Shown: positions 1 to 8,259 of the stretch, piece after piece | How positions within the stretch are numbered: position 1 is the stretch's first letter | Layout: each line of letters starts with the position of its first letter | From: Streptomyces phaeoluteigriseus | GTDB taxonomy: Bacteria; Actinomycetota; Actinomycetes; Streptomycetales; Streptomycetaceae | Reading direction: 5' to 3' | DNA length: 64,000 nucleotides | Assembly (NCBI RefSeq): GCF_001896135.2 | Contig: NZ_MPOH02000011.1 | Location: forward strand, 898,950 to 962,949 | The notes under the pieces: generated by a model | Seen by the model: only the letters and a program-made list of their open reading frames with translations | Databases searched by the model: none | Told to the model about the DNA's origin: nothing | Position numbers and translations under genes: made by a program

Positions 1-291
1 GCGTACGTGCTGATCATCGCGTGGGAGACCGTCGCCGCGCTGGTGCTGATCGCCGGGACGTGGTTCTGGGCGCGGCGGGATCCGGGCAGGGCCCGGCAGG
101 TGTCGACGTACGGGCTGCTGATGGTGATGCTGCTGTTCGGGGGCGGCTTCATCGCGATCGGTGGGGAGTGGTTCGCGATGTGGCAGTCGCAGGACTGGAA
201 CGGGCTGGACGCGGCGACCCGGGTGTTCGTGTTCAGCGGGGTCGTGCTGCTCGCGCAGTACCTGCCGGCCGAGGGTGAGCGGGTGGGCTGA
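1..291 (+). CDS. DUF2165 family small membrane protein, C-terminal part
   Basis: The window opens inside this gene; the reading frame is open from base 1 and stops at 289-291. About 95 residues are visible, with two hydrophobic stretches separated by a short basic loop (WARRDPGRAR). The diagnostic stretch is IGGEWFAMWQSQDWNG, typical of the C-terminal half of DUF2165, a family of predicted integral membrane proteins of about 160 residues. The function of the family is not known. A GTG at 7-9 could be misread as a start, but no ribosome binding site can be seen and the family length argues for an upstream start outside the window. Confidence 0.75.
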   Translation, partial: AYVLIIAWETVAALVLIAGTWFWARRDPGRARQVSTYGLLMVMLLFGGGFIAIGGEWFAMWQSQDWNGLDAATRVFVFSGVVLLAQYLPAEGERVG

Positions 292-298
292 CTGCTGA

Positions 299-879
299 CT
301 ACTCGACGACCCTGACGTTCGTTCCTGTCGCGCCGAACGCCCACAGGGCCGCGCCGTCCGCCTTCGGCATGCGGATGCCGCCGTCGGGGCTCCGGAGGCG
401 GGGGGCGGGGAGGAGCCGTCGACCGCGTTGGAGAAGGCGATGTTGACGCCCGACTTCGCGGAGAAGTAGATGATGTGCTCGATCTCCACGCCGTCGGATC
501 CCGTGGTGGCGTCCTTGCGGAGGGACACCATGTAGCTGCCGGAGGCCGGGTCCACGGTGCCCGGCCAGACCGTGAAGGTGCGGCGGGCCTCGTCGTCGGC
601 GTCGACCAGCCAGACCCGGTCCTGACCGAGGGAGTAGACGATACGGCGGCCCGAGCCCGAGCCGTCGGGGACGGGCACGGCCCTGGGGGTCGGGGAGACG
701 GAGGCCGAGGGCTTGGCGTCCGCCGAGGCCGAAGCGGACGGCTTCGCACCGGCCGCCGTCGCCGTCGGGTGCGGGCCCTTCTCGGCCTGCACCGTCAGAG
801 CGCCGACCACGACGATCGCGCCGGCCGTCAGACCGGTGACCCAGGCCCACGAAGGAAGCCGTCGGGCAGGCACGGGCAC
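299..879 (-). CDS. membrane-anchored hypothetical protein (frameshifted near 385-405)
   Basis: GTG start at 879 preceded by GAGGAG. The N-terminus is basic followed by one hydrophobic segment (about residues 9-28), then an Ala/Ser/Pro-rich linker with the repeat KPSASAS and a globular domain (RIVYSLGQDRVWLVDADDE, later VEIEHIIYFSAKSGV). The C-terminal part (PDGGIRMPKADGAALWAF) is in another frame; the switch falls at the G-run of 393-403, so one base is probably missing. It looks like a cell-surface protein with an extracytoplasmic domain similar to small L,D-transpeptidase-like proteins of Streptomyces, but the Cys of a YkuD active site is not visible, so I give no enzymatic function. Confidence 0.6.
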
Positions 880-953
880 GCATCTCCTCAGTCTCGGGCC
901 CCCGACACCGGGAGCCCGATCATCGTACTGCGAGGCCCCCCGTCTCCCCGCCG

Positions 954-3538
954 TCAGTCCAGTACCGGAAGCAGCTCCGGCAGGTGGCCGTCGGACGCCC
1001 GCGCGGCCCGCTGCCGCTCCTCGGAGACCTCGCCGTACAGGGTGGTGCGCGGCCTCGCCGGCCGGCCGGCCGCCTCGGCCACCTCGATCAGGTCCTTCAC
1101 CGACTTGTAGGAGCCGTAGGAGGAGCCCGCCATGCGGGAGATCGTCTCCTCCATCAGGGTGCCGCCGAGGTCGTTGGCGCCCGAGCGGAGCATCTCGGCC
1201 GCGCCATCGGAGCCCAGTTTCACCCAGCTCGTCTGGATGTTGGGGATGTGCGGGTGGAGCAGGAGGCGCGCCATCGCCGTGACCGCGCGGTTGTCCCGCA
1301 TGGTCGGGCCGGGCCGCGCGATGCCCGCCAGGTACACCGGCGCGTTGGTGTGGATGAAGGGCAGGGTCACGAACTCGGTGAAACCGCCCGTCCGTTGCTG
1401 GATCCCGGCGAGGGTCCGCAGGTGGCCGAGCCAGTGCCGCGGCTGGTCGACATGGCCGTACATCATCGTCGACGAGGAGCGGATGCCCAGCTCGTGGGCG
1501 GTCGTGACGACCTCGATCCAGGTCGCCGTCGGCAGCTTGCCCTTGGTGAGGACCCAGCGGACCTCGTCGTCGAGGATCTCCGCCGCCGTACCGGGGATCG
1601 AGTCGAGCCCGGCCTCCTTCGCGGCGGTGAGCCACTCGCGGACGGACATCCCGGTGCGGGTGGCGCCGTTGACGACCTCCATCGGCGAGAAGGCGTGGAC
1701 ATGCATGCCGGGCACCCGCTCCTTCACCGCCTTCGCGATGTCGAAGTACGCCGTGCCGGGCAGGTCCGGGTGGATGCCGCCCTGCATGCAGACCTCCACC
1801 GCACCCACCTCCCAGGCCTGTTGGGCCCGGTCGGCCACCTGGTCGAGGGAGAGCGTGTAGGCGTCGGCGTCGGTGCGGCGCTGCGCGAAGGCGCAGAAAC
1901 GGCAGCCGGTGTAGCAGACGTTGGTGAAGTTGATGTTCCGCGTGACGATGTAGGTGACGTCGCGCCGACCACCGACCTGCGGACGTCGTCGGCGACGCGG
2001 CAGAGGGCGTCGAGCGCGGGCCCGTCGGCGTGCAGCAGGGCCAGCGCCTCGGCGTCCGTCAGCTTCGTCGGGTCGTCGGCCGCCGTCGCCAGCGCCTGCC
2101 GCACGTCCGTGTCGATGCGCTCCGGGACCATGCCGGGGGCGGCGGCCTCCCGCAGGGCGCCCCAGTCGCCGTACACCTCGTCGAAGTCGTCGCGGCGGTC
2201 GGACGTACGGCCGTCGGTGTCGATGGTCCGGTGCAGATCCGTACGGCCGGTGGCCTCGAAGGCCTCCTCGGGTTCCTGCCACGGGTGGCCCTCGACGACC
2301 GCGTCCGGCAGGGCCAGGCCCGTCTCCGGGTCGGCGAGCGCCCGCACGTGCGGCAGCAGGCGCGGGTCCAGCCAGGGCTCGCCGCGGGTGACGAACTCCG
2401 GGTACACGCAGAGCCGTTCGCGCATCTCGAAGCCGGCCGCGGCCGACCGCTCCGCCAGTTCGTCGATCTGCGGCCAGGGGCGTTCGGGGTTGACGTGGTC
2501 GATGGTGAGGGGGGACACCCCGCCCCAGTCGTCGATACCGGCGCCGATCAGCCGCTCGTACTCGCTGTCGACCAGGTTGGGCGGGGCCTGGAGGCAGCCG
2601 CTGGGGCCCATGATGTGGCGGGCGACGGCCACCGTCGCGACCAGCTCGTCGAGTTCGGCGTCGGGCATGCCGCGCATCGCCGTGTCCGGCTTGGCGCGGA
2701 AGTTCTGGATGATCAGTTCCTGGATGCCGTGGTAGGCGCGGGAGACCTTGCGGAGCGCGAACAGCGACTCCGCGCGCTCCTCGTACGTCTCCCCGATGCC
2801 GATGAGGATCCCCGAGGTGAAGGGGACCGACGAGCGGCCCGCGTCCTCCAGGACACGCAGCCGTACGGCGGGTTCCTTGTCCGGGGAACCGAAGTGCGGG
2901 CCGCCGGGCTCGGACCACAGGCGGGTCGCGGTCGTCTCCAGCATCATGCCCATCGACGGGGCGACCGGCTTGAGCCGCTGGAAGTCCGTCCAGGTCATGA
3001 CGCCCGGATTGAGGTGCGGGAGCAGGCCCGTCTCCTCCAGGATGCGGATGGAGACGGCCCGGACGTAGGCGATGGTGTCGTCGTAGCCGTGCGCGTCGAG
3101 CCATTCGCGCGCCTCCGGCCAGCGGTCCTCGGGCTTGTCACCGAGGGTGATCAGCGCTTCCTTGCAGCCGAGGGCCGCGCCCTTGCGGGCGATGTCGAGC
3201 ACCTCGTCCGGCGACATGAACATCCCGTGCCCGGCACGCCGCAGCTTGCCGGGGACGGTGACGAACGTGCAGTAGTGGCACTTGTCCCGGCACAGCCTGG
3301 TCAGCGGGATGAAGACGCTCTTGGAGTAGGTGATGACGCCGGGGCGACCGGCCGCCTCCAGGCCCGCGTCCCGCACCCGGGCGGCGGACGCGGCCAGGTC
3401 GACGAGGTGTTCGCCCCGGGCCTGGAGCAGGACCGCCGCCTCGGAGACGTCGAGGGCGACGCCGTCCCGGGCACGTTTGAGGGCGCGACGCAGCGAGTTC
3501 TCGGTGGGGCCGGTTCCGGAGATCGCGGAAGTCGTCAT
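954..3538 (-). CDS. fbiC: FO synthase (7,8-didemethyl-8-hydroxy-5-deazariboflavin synthase), CofG-CofH fusion, frameshifted near 1960
   Basis: Makes the deazaflavin chromophore FO of coenzyme F420 from tyrosine and 5-amino-6-ribitylamino-uracil. Two radical SAM halves are present. The CofG half has CRDKCHYC at residues 83-90. The CofH half has CYTGCRFC at about 1893-1916. The two halves are in different frames: the first reads [12 protein letters not shown], the second resumes [14 protein letters not shown]. Restoring one base near 1960 gives about 861 residues, the normal length of fused actinobacterial FbiC. ATG at 3538 starts [10 protein letters not shown]. Because the enzyme is conserved and both halves are intact, I take the shift as a sequencing error. 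Several F420-type enzymes lie nearby (3807, 7250, 13591, 30509). Confidence 0.95.
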
Positions 3539-3633
3539 GCTGTGAGCATACGTTCGCGCTGATCAGGACCGACGGGAGCGCCCGAATCGTCCCGGGGGGG
3601 GCATGCGTTGCACGCTGTCACTGGCGGAAGGGC

Positions 3634-3761
3634 GTGTCCGGGGTCACCGGTGTCCTGGGTCTCGGGTGTCCGGGGTCACCGGTGTCCTGGGTCTCGGGTG
3701 TCCGGGGTCACCCGTGTCCTGGGTCTCCGGTGTCCTGTGCCACCGATGCCCGGGGTCACCG
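3634..3761. repeat. 32-bp tandem repeat, 3 good copies plus a diverged fourth
   Basis: Units begin at 3634, 3666, 3698 and 3730, each 32 bp, opening with GTGTCCGGGGTCACC. Units 1 and 2 are identical, unit 3 differs at two positions and unit 4 is strongly diverged. It lies in the 268-bp gap between the fbiC start and the end of the LLM gene at 3807. No spacers separate the units, so this is not CRISPR. Confidence 0.9.
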
Positions 3762-3806
3762 CGCCGCCCGGGGGCACCGCCGCTCATACCCGGTCGGCAC
3801 CCGGTG

Positions 3807-4673
3807 CTACCGGTTGTCCGCCGCGCCGGGCAGGTAGGGGGTGTACTCGTCGAGGGCCCTGAGCACGTCCGCCTCCCCCGCCGGGGGCAGCTGCACCACG
3901 ACCTCCTCGATGCCCAGTCCGGCGTAGTGCGCGAGCTTGCCCGGCGACGGGTGGACGGCGTACGGCACGATCTGGAGGGCCGCCAGGTCGCGGCCCGCGT
4001 CCGCCCACGCCGCGCGCAGGACGGGCAGCGACTCGGACAGGCCCCGCCCGCCGATGGGCAGCCAGCCGTCGGCGTACTCACAGATGTGCGCGAACAGCTT
4101 CGGCCCCGCGGCGCCGCCGACGAGGGTGCGGGGGCCGATGACCGGGCCGCGGGGCTTCTGCACGGGCTTGGGGTGGGCGTCGCTGGCCCGCACGCCGCCG
4201 AACTCGCCCTCGTACGCGGTGGGTTCCTCGCTCCACAAGGCCCGCATCAACGCCATCCGGTCGCGGACCAGGTCGCGGCGGGTGCGCCACTCCACCCCGT
4301 GGTCGGCGGCCTCTTCCACGTTCCAGCCGAAGCCGAGGCCGAAGGTGAAGCGTCCGCCGGAGAGGTGGTCCACGGTCGCGATCTGCTTGGCGAGGTCGAT
4401 CGGGTCGTGCTGGGCGACGAGGGTGATGCCGGTGCCGAGGCCGAGGCCCTCCGTCACGGCAGCCGCCTGGCCCAGGGCGACGAAGGGGTCGAGGGTACGG
4501 CCGTACTCGCGGGGCAGGTCGCCGCCCGCGGGGTACGGGGAGGTGCGCTCTACGGGGATGTGCGTGTGCTCGGGCAGGTAGAGCCCGGCGAAGCCGCGCT
4601 GCTCCAGCTCGCGGGCGAGGCGGGTGGGGGTGATCGTCTCGTCGGTGAGGAAGACGGTGACGGCGATGCGCAT
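3807..4673 (-). CDS. F420-type LLM class oxidoreductase
   Basis: A 288-residue luciferase-like monooxygenase fold protein, presumably cytosolic and using F420 or flavin as hydride carrier. Recognisable segments are MRIAVTVFLTDETITPTRLA at the N-terminus, GLYLPEHTHIP, LGTGITLVAQHDPI, and TVDHLSGGRFTFGLGFGWN, the family signature around the cofactor site. ATG at 4673 is chosen because GAAAGG lies just upstream and the frame before it is low-complexity repeat. It sits next to fbiC but faces the same way with a repeat-filled gap. Its substrate cannot be told from sequence. Confidence 0.85.
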   Translation of the reverse strand: MRIAVTVFLTDETITPTRLARELEQRGFAGLYLPEHTHIPVERTSPYPAGGDLPREYGRTLDPFVALGQAAAVTEGLGLGTGITLVAQHDPIDLAKQIATVDHLSGGRFTFGLGFGWNVEEAADHGVEWRTRRDLVRDRMALMRALWSEEPTAYEGEFGGVRASDAHPKPVQKPRGPVIGPRTLVGGAAGPKLFAHICEYADGWLPIGGRGLSESLPVLRAAWADAGRDLAALQIVPYAVHPSPGKLAHYAGLGIEEVVVQLPPAGEADVLRALDEYTPYLPGAADNR

Positions 4674-4699
4674 GGGGGCGGCCTTTCGACGCGGCGGCT

Positions 4700-4860
4700 C
4701 GGGCTGTGCGGCTGGTGCGGCTTCCGGGGTGTGGGCTTCCGGGGTGTGGCTTCCGGGCTGTGCGGCTTCTGGGCGTGTGGCTTCCGAGGTCTGGGGCTTC
4801 CGGGCTGTGCGGCTTCCGGGCTGTGCGGCTTCCGGGGTGTGGGCCTTCTGGGTGTGCGGC
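4700..4860. repeat. imperfect short tandem repeats (about 18 bp) upstream of the LLM gene
   Basis: Many variants of the word CTTCCGGGCTGTGCGG occur head to tail between the LLM start (4673) and the PHP hydrolase gene (5033). The cleanest copies, with an 18-bp period, lie around 4793-4845. The array fills about half of this 359-bp intergenic gap. Confidence 0.75.
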
Positions 4861-4915
4861 TCGTCGACGCGCGTGACGTCCTCATCTGTACCGGGAGACG
4901 GGCCGCCTGTCCATA

Positions 4916-4927
4916 CCGACCGGTCGG
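4916..4927. promoter_or_regulatory. 12-bp perfect palindrome, possible repressor operator
   Basis: CCGACCGGTCGG is a perfect palindrome in the divergent gap between the LLM gene (3807-4673) and the PHP hydrolase (5033). Palindromes of this type are common TetR-family operators in Streptomyces. No -10/-35 can be fixed, so which gene it serves is unclear. Confidence 0.4.
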
Positions 4928-5032
4928 CTTGGAAGGGTGGCGTTTCCGAGGTCTCGCGTACGGGACATCCCGACGTCCACCGATCCCCTCCGCTTTCACG
5001 GGAGTTCACGCCCGTCGGGGACAGTGGCGGCC

Positions 5033-6574
5033 ATGTGTGACGACGACGATGTCATCGATGCCGCCAACGATCACGGAATCGCACGCAGAGCCCTGTTCGT
5101 GACGGGCGCCGCCACCGCGCTCACCTGGGGAAGCGTGAGCTCCGCGGCGGCCGCCGGCCGTGGACCGGGGACCCGGGAGACCAGGACCGTCCGCGGCACC
5201 CTGCCCACCGGGTCGCCCGACTTCGTGTACGTGCCCGTGGAAGTCCCGCCGGGAGTCCGGGAGTTCAGGGTCGCCTACACCTACGACCGGCCGTCCGTGC
5301 CCGCCGGGACGCCCGGCAACGCCCTCGACATCGGCCTGTTCGACCAGCGCGGTACCGAACTGGGCGGGAAGGGCTTCCGGGGCTGGTCGGGGGGAGCCCG
5401 CACGGAGTTCTTCGTCCGGGCCGACGAGGCCACGCCGGGCTATGTGCCGGGGCCGGTGCGCGAGGGCACCTGGCACATCGCCCTCGGCCCGTACACGGTG
5501 GCACCGCAGGGGATGGCGTACGAGCTGACGGTCACGCTGACGTACGGCGAGGCGGCCGAGGCCTCCCGGCCGGTGTACCCGCCGGAGCGGGCCGCGGGGC
5601 GGGGCCGGGCCTGGTACCGGGGCGACTGCCACCTCCACTCCTGGTACTCGGACGGCCGCCGCACCCCGGCCGAGATCGGCGCCCTCGCACGGGCGGCGGG
5701 GCTGGACTTCATCAACACGTCGGAGCACAACACGCATGCCGGGCACGCCCATTGGGCGGACGTGGCGGGGGACGACCTGCTGGTCATGCTGGGCGAGGAG
5801 GTCACCACCCGCAACGGCCACGTGGTCGCCCTGGGGACCGATCCCGGGACCTTCGTGGACTGGCGGTACCGGGCCCGCGACAACCGCTTCGGCCGTTTCG
5901 CGCGCCGGATCCGCCAGGCGGGCGGCCTGGTCGTCCCGGCCCACCCGCACGCCACCTGTATCGGCTGCAACTGGAAGTTCGGTTTCGGCGAGGCGGACGC
6001 GGTCGAGGTGTGGAACGGCCCCTACACGGCCGACGACGAGGTGTCCCTGGCGGCCTGGGACGCGATGCTGGTGGCGGGCGTGCGCTCGGGCTCGGGTTCC
6101 TGGATCCCGGCGATGGGGAACAGCGACGCGCACCGGGACCCGGACGTGGTGGGCCTGCCCCAGACGGTGGTCCTGGCCGAGGACCTGACCCGCGAGGCCG
6201 TCCAGGACGGCATCCGCGCCGGCCGCTCGTACGTCGCCGAGTCGTCCGCGCTGTCCCTCTCCTTCACGGCGACGGGCGGCCGGGGCGAACACGCGGGCAT
6301 CGGCGGACGCCTGCGCACCGGCCCGGACACCCCGGTCACCATCCGCCTGGAGATCACCGGCGCTCCCCGCTGCACGGTCCGCTTCGTGACCGACCAGGGC
6401 GTCCTCTTCACCAGCGGCCCCCTGCCGGTGTCGGGGACGGGAGTGGTGGAGTGGCGTACGACGCCGTCGTACGCGGCGTACGTCCGGGCGGAGGTACGGC
6501 ACGAGGCGGCGGGCCCGCTGCCGGGGGCGCTGGCGGCGTTCACCAACCCGGTGTTCCTGGAGGCGACGGGGTGA
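5033..6574 (+). CDS. Tat-exported CehA/McbA-type metallohydrolase (PHP domain)
   Basis: A protein of 513 residues. ATG 5033 is in frame and gives an N-terminus with a twin arginine (GIARRALFVTGAATALTW) followed by an Ala-rich cleavage region, so export through Tat is likely. An N-terminal beta-sandwich region of about 160 residues is followed by a PHP metal-dependent hydrolase domain. Metal-binding motifs visible are GDCHLHSWYSDG (His about 200 and 202), NTSEHNTHAGH, and GNSDAHRDPD near the C-terminus. Relatives named CehA and McbA hydrolyse carbamate esters, and others act on phosphoesters; the substrate here is unknown. It is transcribed away from the LLM gene. Confidence 0.8.
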   Translation: MCDDDDVIDAANDHGIARRALFVTGAATALTWGSVSSAAAAGRGPGTRETRTVRGTLPTGSPDFVYVPVEVPPGVREFRVAYTYDRPSVPAGTPGNALDIGLFDQRGTELGGKGFRGWSGGARTEFFVRADEATPGYVPGPVREGTWHIALGPYTVAPQGMAYELTVTLTYGEAAEASRPVYPPERAAGRGRAWYRGDCHLHSWYSDGRRTPAEIGALARAAGLDFINTSEHNTHAGHAHWADVAGDDLLVMLGEEVTTRNGHVVALGTDPGTFVDWRYRARDNRFGRFARRIRQAGGLVVPAHPHATCIGCNWKFGFGEADAVEVWNGPYTADDEVSLAAWDAMLVAGVRSGSGSWIPAMGNSDAHRDPDVVGLPQTVVLAEDLTREAVQDGIRAGRSYVAESSALSLSFTATGGRGEHAGIGGRLRTGPDTPVTIRLEITGAPRCTVRFVTDQGVLFTSGPLPVSGTGVVEWRTTPSYAAYVRAEVRHEAAGPLPGALAAFTNPVFLEATG

Positions 6575-6587
6575 GGGGCCGCCACGT

Positions 6588-7004
6588 TCAGCCCTGCTCG
6601 GCGTCGAGTTGGTGGTCCGCCCAGACGTAGCTTTCCGGGAGCAGGTCGGTGACGGGGACCGTGCGCATGCGGTCGCCTTCGCCGACGATGACCTTGAGGG
6701 CCGGGAAGTAGTCGAGCATGACCTGACGGCACCGGCCGCACGGCGGAACGACTCCACGGTCGCGGTCGCCCACGGCGACGACGGTGTCCAGTTCGTAGAC
6801 GCCCTGGGCGGCCGCCGCGCCGATGAGGACCAGCTCGGCGCAGGGACCTCCGGTGAAGTGATAGGCGTTCACCGCGGTGAGGATCCGGCCGTCCCGGGCA
6901 CGGGCCGCCGCCATGGTGTGGTTGTCGCCGCGGCAGCGCGTGCGGGCCACGTCCGCCGCGGCCTGGACGAGTTCGTGGTCGACGTGAGGGCTCCGCGAGG
7001 TCAT
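6588..7004 (-). CDS. cytidine/blasticidin-S deaminase family protein
   Basis: 138 residues, the normal size for a tetrameric cytidine deaminase. The zinc site is C-A-E (C55-E57, in TGGPCAELVL) with P88-C89-G90-R91-C92, that is, three Cys ligands and the catalytic Glu. The Cys in place of His in the first motif is as in blasticidin-S deaminase and Gram-positive-type Cdd. It probably deaminates cytidine or a related nucleoside in the cytosol. The start is ATG 7004; the same frame stays open upstream into the endonuclease-like fragment at 7059-7172, so an N-terminally extended product cannot be fully excluded. Confidence 0.8.
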   Translation of the reverse strand: MTSRSPHVDHELVQAAADVARTRCRGDNHTMAAARARDGRILTAVNAYHFTGGPCAELVLIGAAAAQGVYELDTVVAVGDRDRGVVPPCGRCRQVMLDYFPALKVIVGEGDRMRTVPVTDLLPESYVWADHQLDAEQG

Positions 7005-7058
7005 CGGGCGACGTTGACCTGCCCGGCGAAAACGCGCAAGCGGATTTCGGGTGGGCCG

Positions 7059-7172
7059 GCCGACGATGTCGGGGTCCAGGTTCCGCAGGACCGACAGGAT
7101 CGCCTTCCGCCTGGCCTGCCACGGCTCGAAGCGCCACCACGGGTTCCAGGTCACGGTCCGGATCCGCGGCCA
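7059..7172 (-). pseudogene. N-terminal fragment of an endonuclease/exonuclease/phosphatase family protein
   Basis: The translation IRTVTWNPWWRFEPWQARRK followed by AILSVLRNLDPDIVG matches the first beta strand and helix of EEP-family (DNase I-like) proteins. The similarity stops after about 38 residues, where family members continue with the catalytic QEV motif. The frame then runs into the cytidine deaminase start at 7004. The rest of the gene is absent, so this is a deletion remnant, or an assembly collapse. Confidence 0.6.
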
Positions 7173-7249
7173 CCCGTCTTCGCCGCCGGCGCATCCGAGA
7201 CCATGGCGGCGACAGTCGCAGTCCCTTGCCTGAAGGAGTCGCACCGACG

Positions 7250-7642
7250 ATGTCCCGCCTCGACGACCGCCGCTTCCGCGTCACCACCGCGATCCAGCGC
7301 CGCTTGAACCCGCTTCTGCGCCGCCTTCCCTTCCAGACCGTCATCGAGACGACCGGCCGGGTGTCCGGGCTGCCGCGGCACACGCCGGTGGGGGGCCGGC
7401 GTATCGGGGACGTCTTCTGGCTGGTGTCGGAGTTCGGGGAGCTGTCCCAGTACGTGCGCAACATCAAGGCCGATCCGCGCGTGCGGGTGCGGATCGGCGG
7501 GCGGTGGCACACCGGGACGGCGCGTCTGCTGCCCGACGACGACGCGGCGGCGCGCCTGCGCGGCCTGCCGCGGTTCAACAGCGTGGCGGTGCGGGCCCTG
7601 GGGACGAACCTGCTGACGGTGCGGGTGGATCTGGACGGGTGA
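7250..7642 (+). CDS. nitroreductase/deazaflavin-dependent family protein (DUF385, Ddn-like)
   Basis: 130 residues with a PNPOx-like split-barrel. Segments typical of the family are TVIETTGRVSGLPRHTPVGG, FWLVSEFGELSQYVRNIKAD and PRVRVRIGGRWHTGTARLLP. Members bind F420 and reduce hydrophobic or quinone-like substrates, but many have no known substrate. ATG 7250 has GAAGGAG 11 bases upstream; a TTG at 7226 would be too close to that site. A divergent promoter is shared with the cytidine deaminase side. Confidence 0.8.
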   Translation: MSRLDDRRFRVTTAIQRRLNPLLRRLPFQTVIETTGRVSGLPRHTPVGGRRIGDVFWLVSEFGELSQYVRNIKADPRVRVRIGGRWHTGTARLLPDDDAAARLRGLPRFNSVAVRALGTNLLTVRVDLDG

Positions 7643-7705
7643 TCAAAAAGTCCGCCCTGTGCAAGATCGGCCCACATGCGCCATGAAGGTCAGTATGATG
7701 ACGGC

Positions 7706-7936
7706 ATGACGATCAACATGACGATGAGCCTGCCCGACGAGGTGGCGGCCTTCGTGAAGGCCAAGGGCAATGCCTCCGCCTATACGGCCCGCATACTGCG
7801 CCGGGAGATGCTGGCCGAGGAGATGGCGAAGTCCGCGCGGGTGCGTGCCGAGGCCGGCATCAGGACAACGGCCGCGGAGCCCGCCGAGAGCGAAGAGGCC
7901 ACGCTGGAACGGTGGGGACGGGTGGCCGGCCGGTGA
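7706..7936 (+). CDS. antitoxin of a MazEF/PemIK-like pair
   Basis: 76 residues. The N-terminal half (MTINMTMSLPDEVAAFVKAK then YTARILRREMLAEEMA) looks like a ribbon-helix-helix style antitoxin, and the C-terminal half is acidic and likely disordered until it binds the toxin. Its stop codon overlaps the GTG of the next gene by four bases (GTGA at 7933-7936), so the pair is translationally coupled. Such antitoxins usually repress their own promoter; none of the palindromes of this window lies in front of it. Confidence 0.7.
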   Translation: MTINMTMSLPDEVAAFVKAKGNASAYTARILRREMLAEEMAKSARVRAEAGIRTTAAEPAESEEATLERWGRVAGR

Positions 7937-8232
7937 AGCGAGGTCACGTCTACGAACTGCGCTTCGCCGGCGGACCCGCGCATGTTCTGGTGATCTCGTC
8001 CGACGCCCTCAACGATCAGCACAAGTCGGCCACCTGCGTGCTGATCTATCCGCAGCAGGTTCGCGAGGCCACGCTCGTGGACATCCCCGTGGGTACGCCC
8101 TCGGCGGGCACGATCGTGCTGGGCGAGTTCCGCACCCTGTCCGCCACCCGGTTCACCGAGGACCTGGGACCGGTGGAGGAGCGGGTCATGGAGGCCGTCG
8201 AGATCGGGCTTCGAGCCGTGCTCGACCTGTAG
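7933..8232 (+). CDS. MazF/PemK-like toxin
   Basis: 99 residues beginning at GTG 7933 (KRGHVYELRF). The segments RGHVYEL, HVLVISSDALND and CVLIYPQQ follow the SH3-like barrel of MazF/PemK/CcdB proteins, and the late TLSATRFTEDLG resembles the strand that ends the RNA-binding groove. MazF toxins are mRNA interferases; CcdB relatives poison gyrase. I favour the MazF side on the start motif. It overlaps the antitoxin by 4 bp and no other gene follows on this strand. Confidence 0.7.
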   Translation: MKRGHVYELRFAGGPAHVLVISSDALNDQHKSATCVLIYPQQVREATLVDIPVGTPSAGTIVLGEFRTLSATRFTEDLGPVEERVMEAVEIGLRAVLDL

Positions 8233-8259
8233 ACCGAAGCCCGAGGCCGGGCAGGCATC

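Noticed and set aside
984..3562. Long plus-strand frames opposite fbiC
   Set aside because: Their translations are low-complexity Arg/Gly/Val-rich without any domain, and fbiC on the other strand is unmistakable.
3634..3761. Possible CRISPR array (32-bp repeats)
   Set aside because: Repeats are directly adjacent with no spacers, and no cas genes are near. The same holds for the 32-bp array at 57859.
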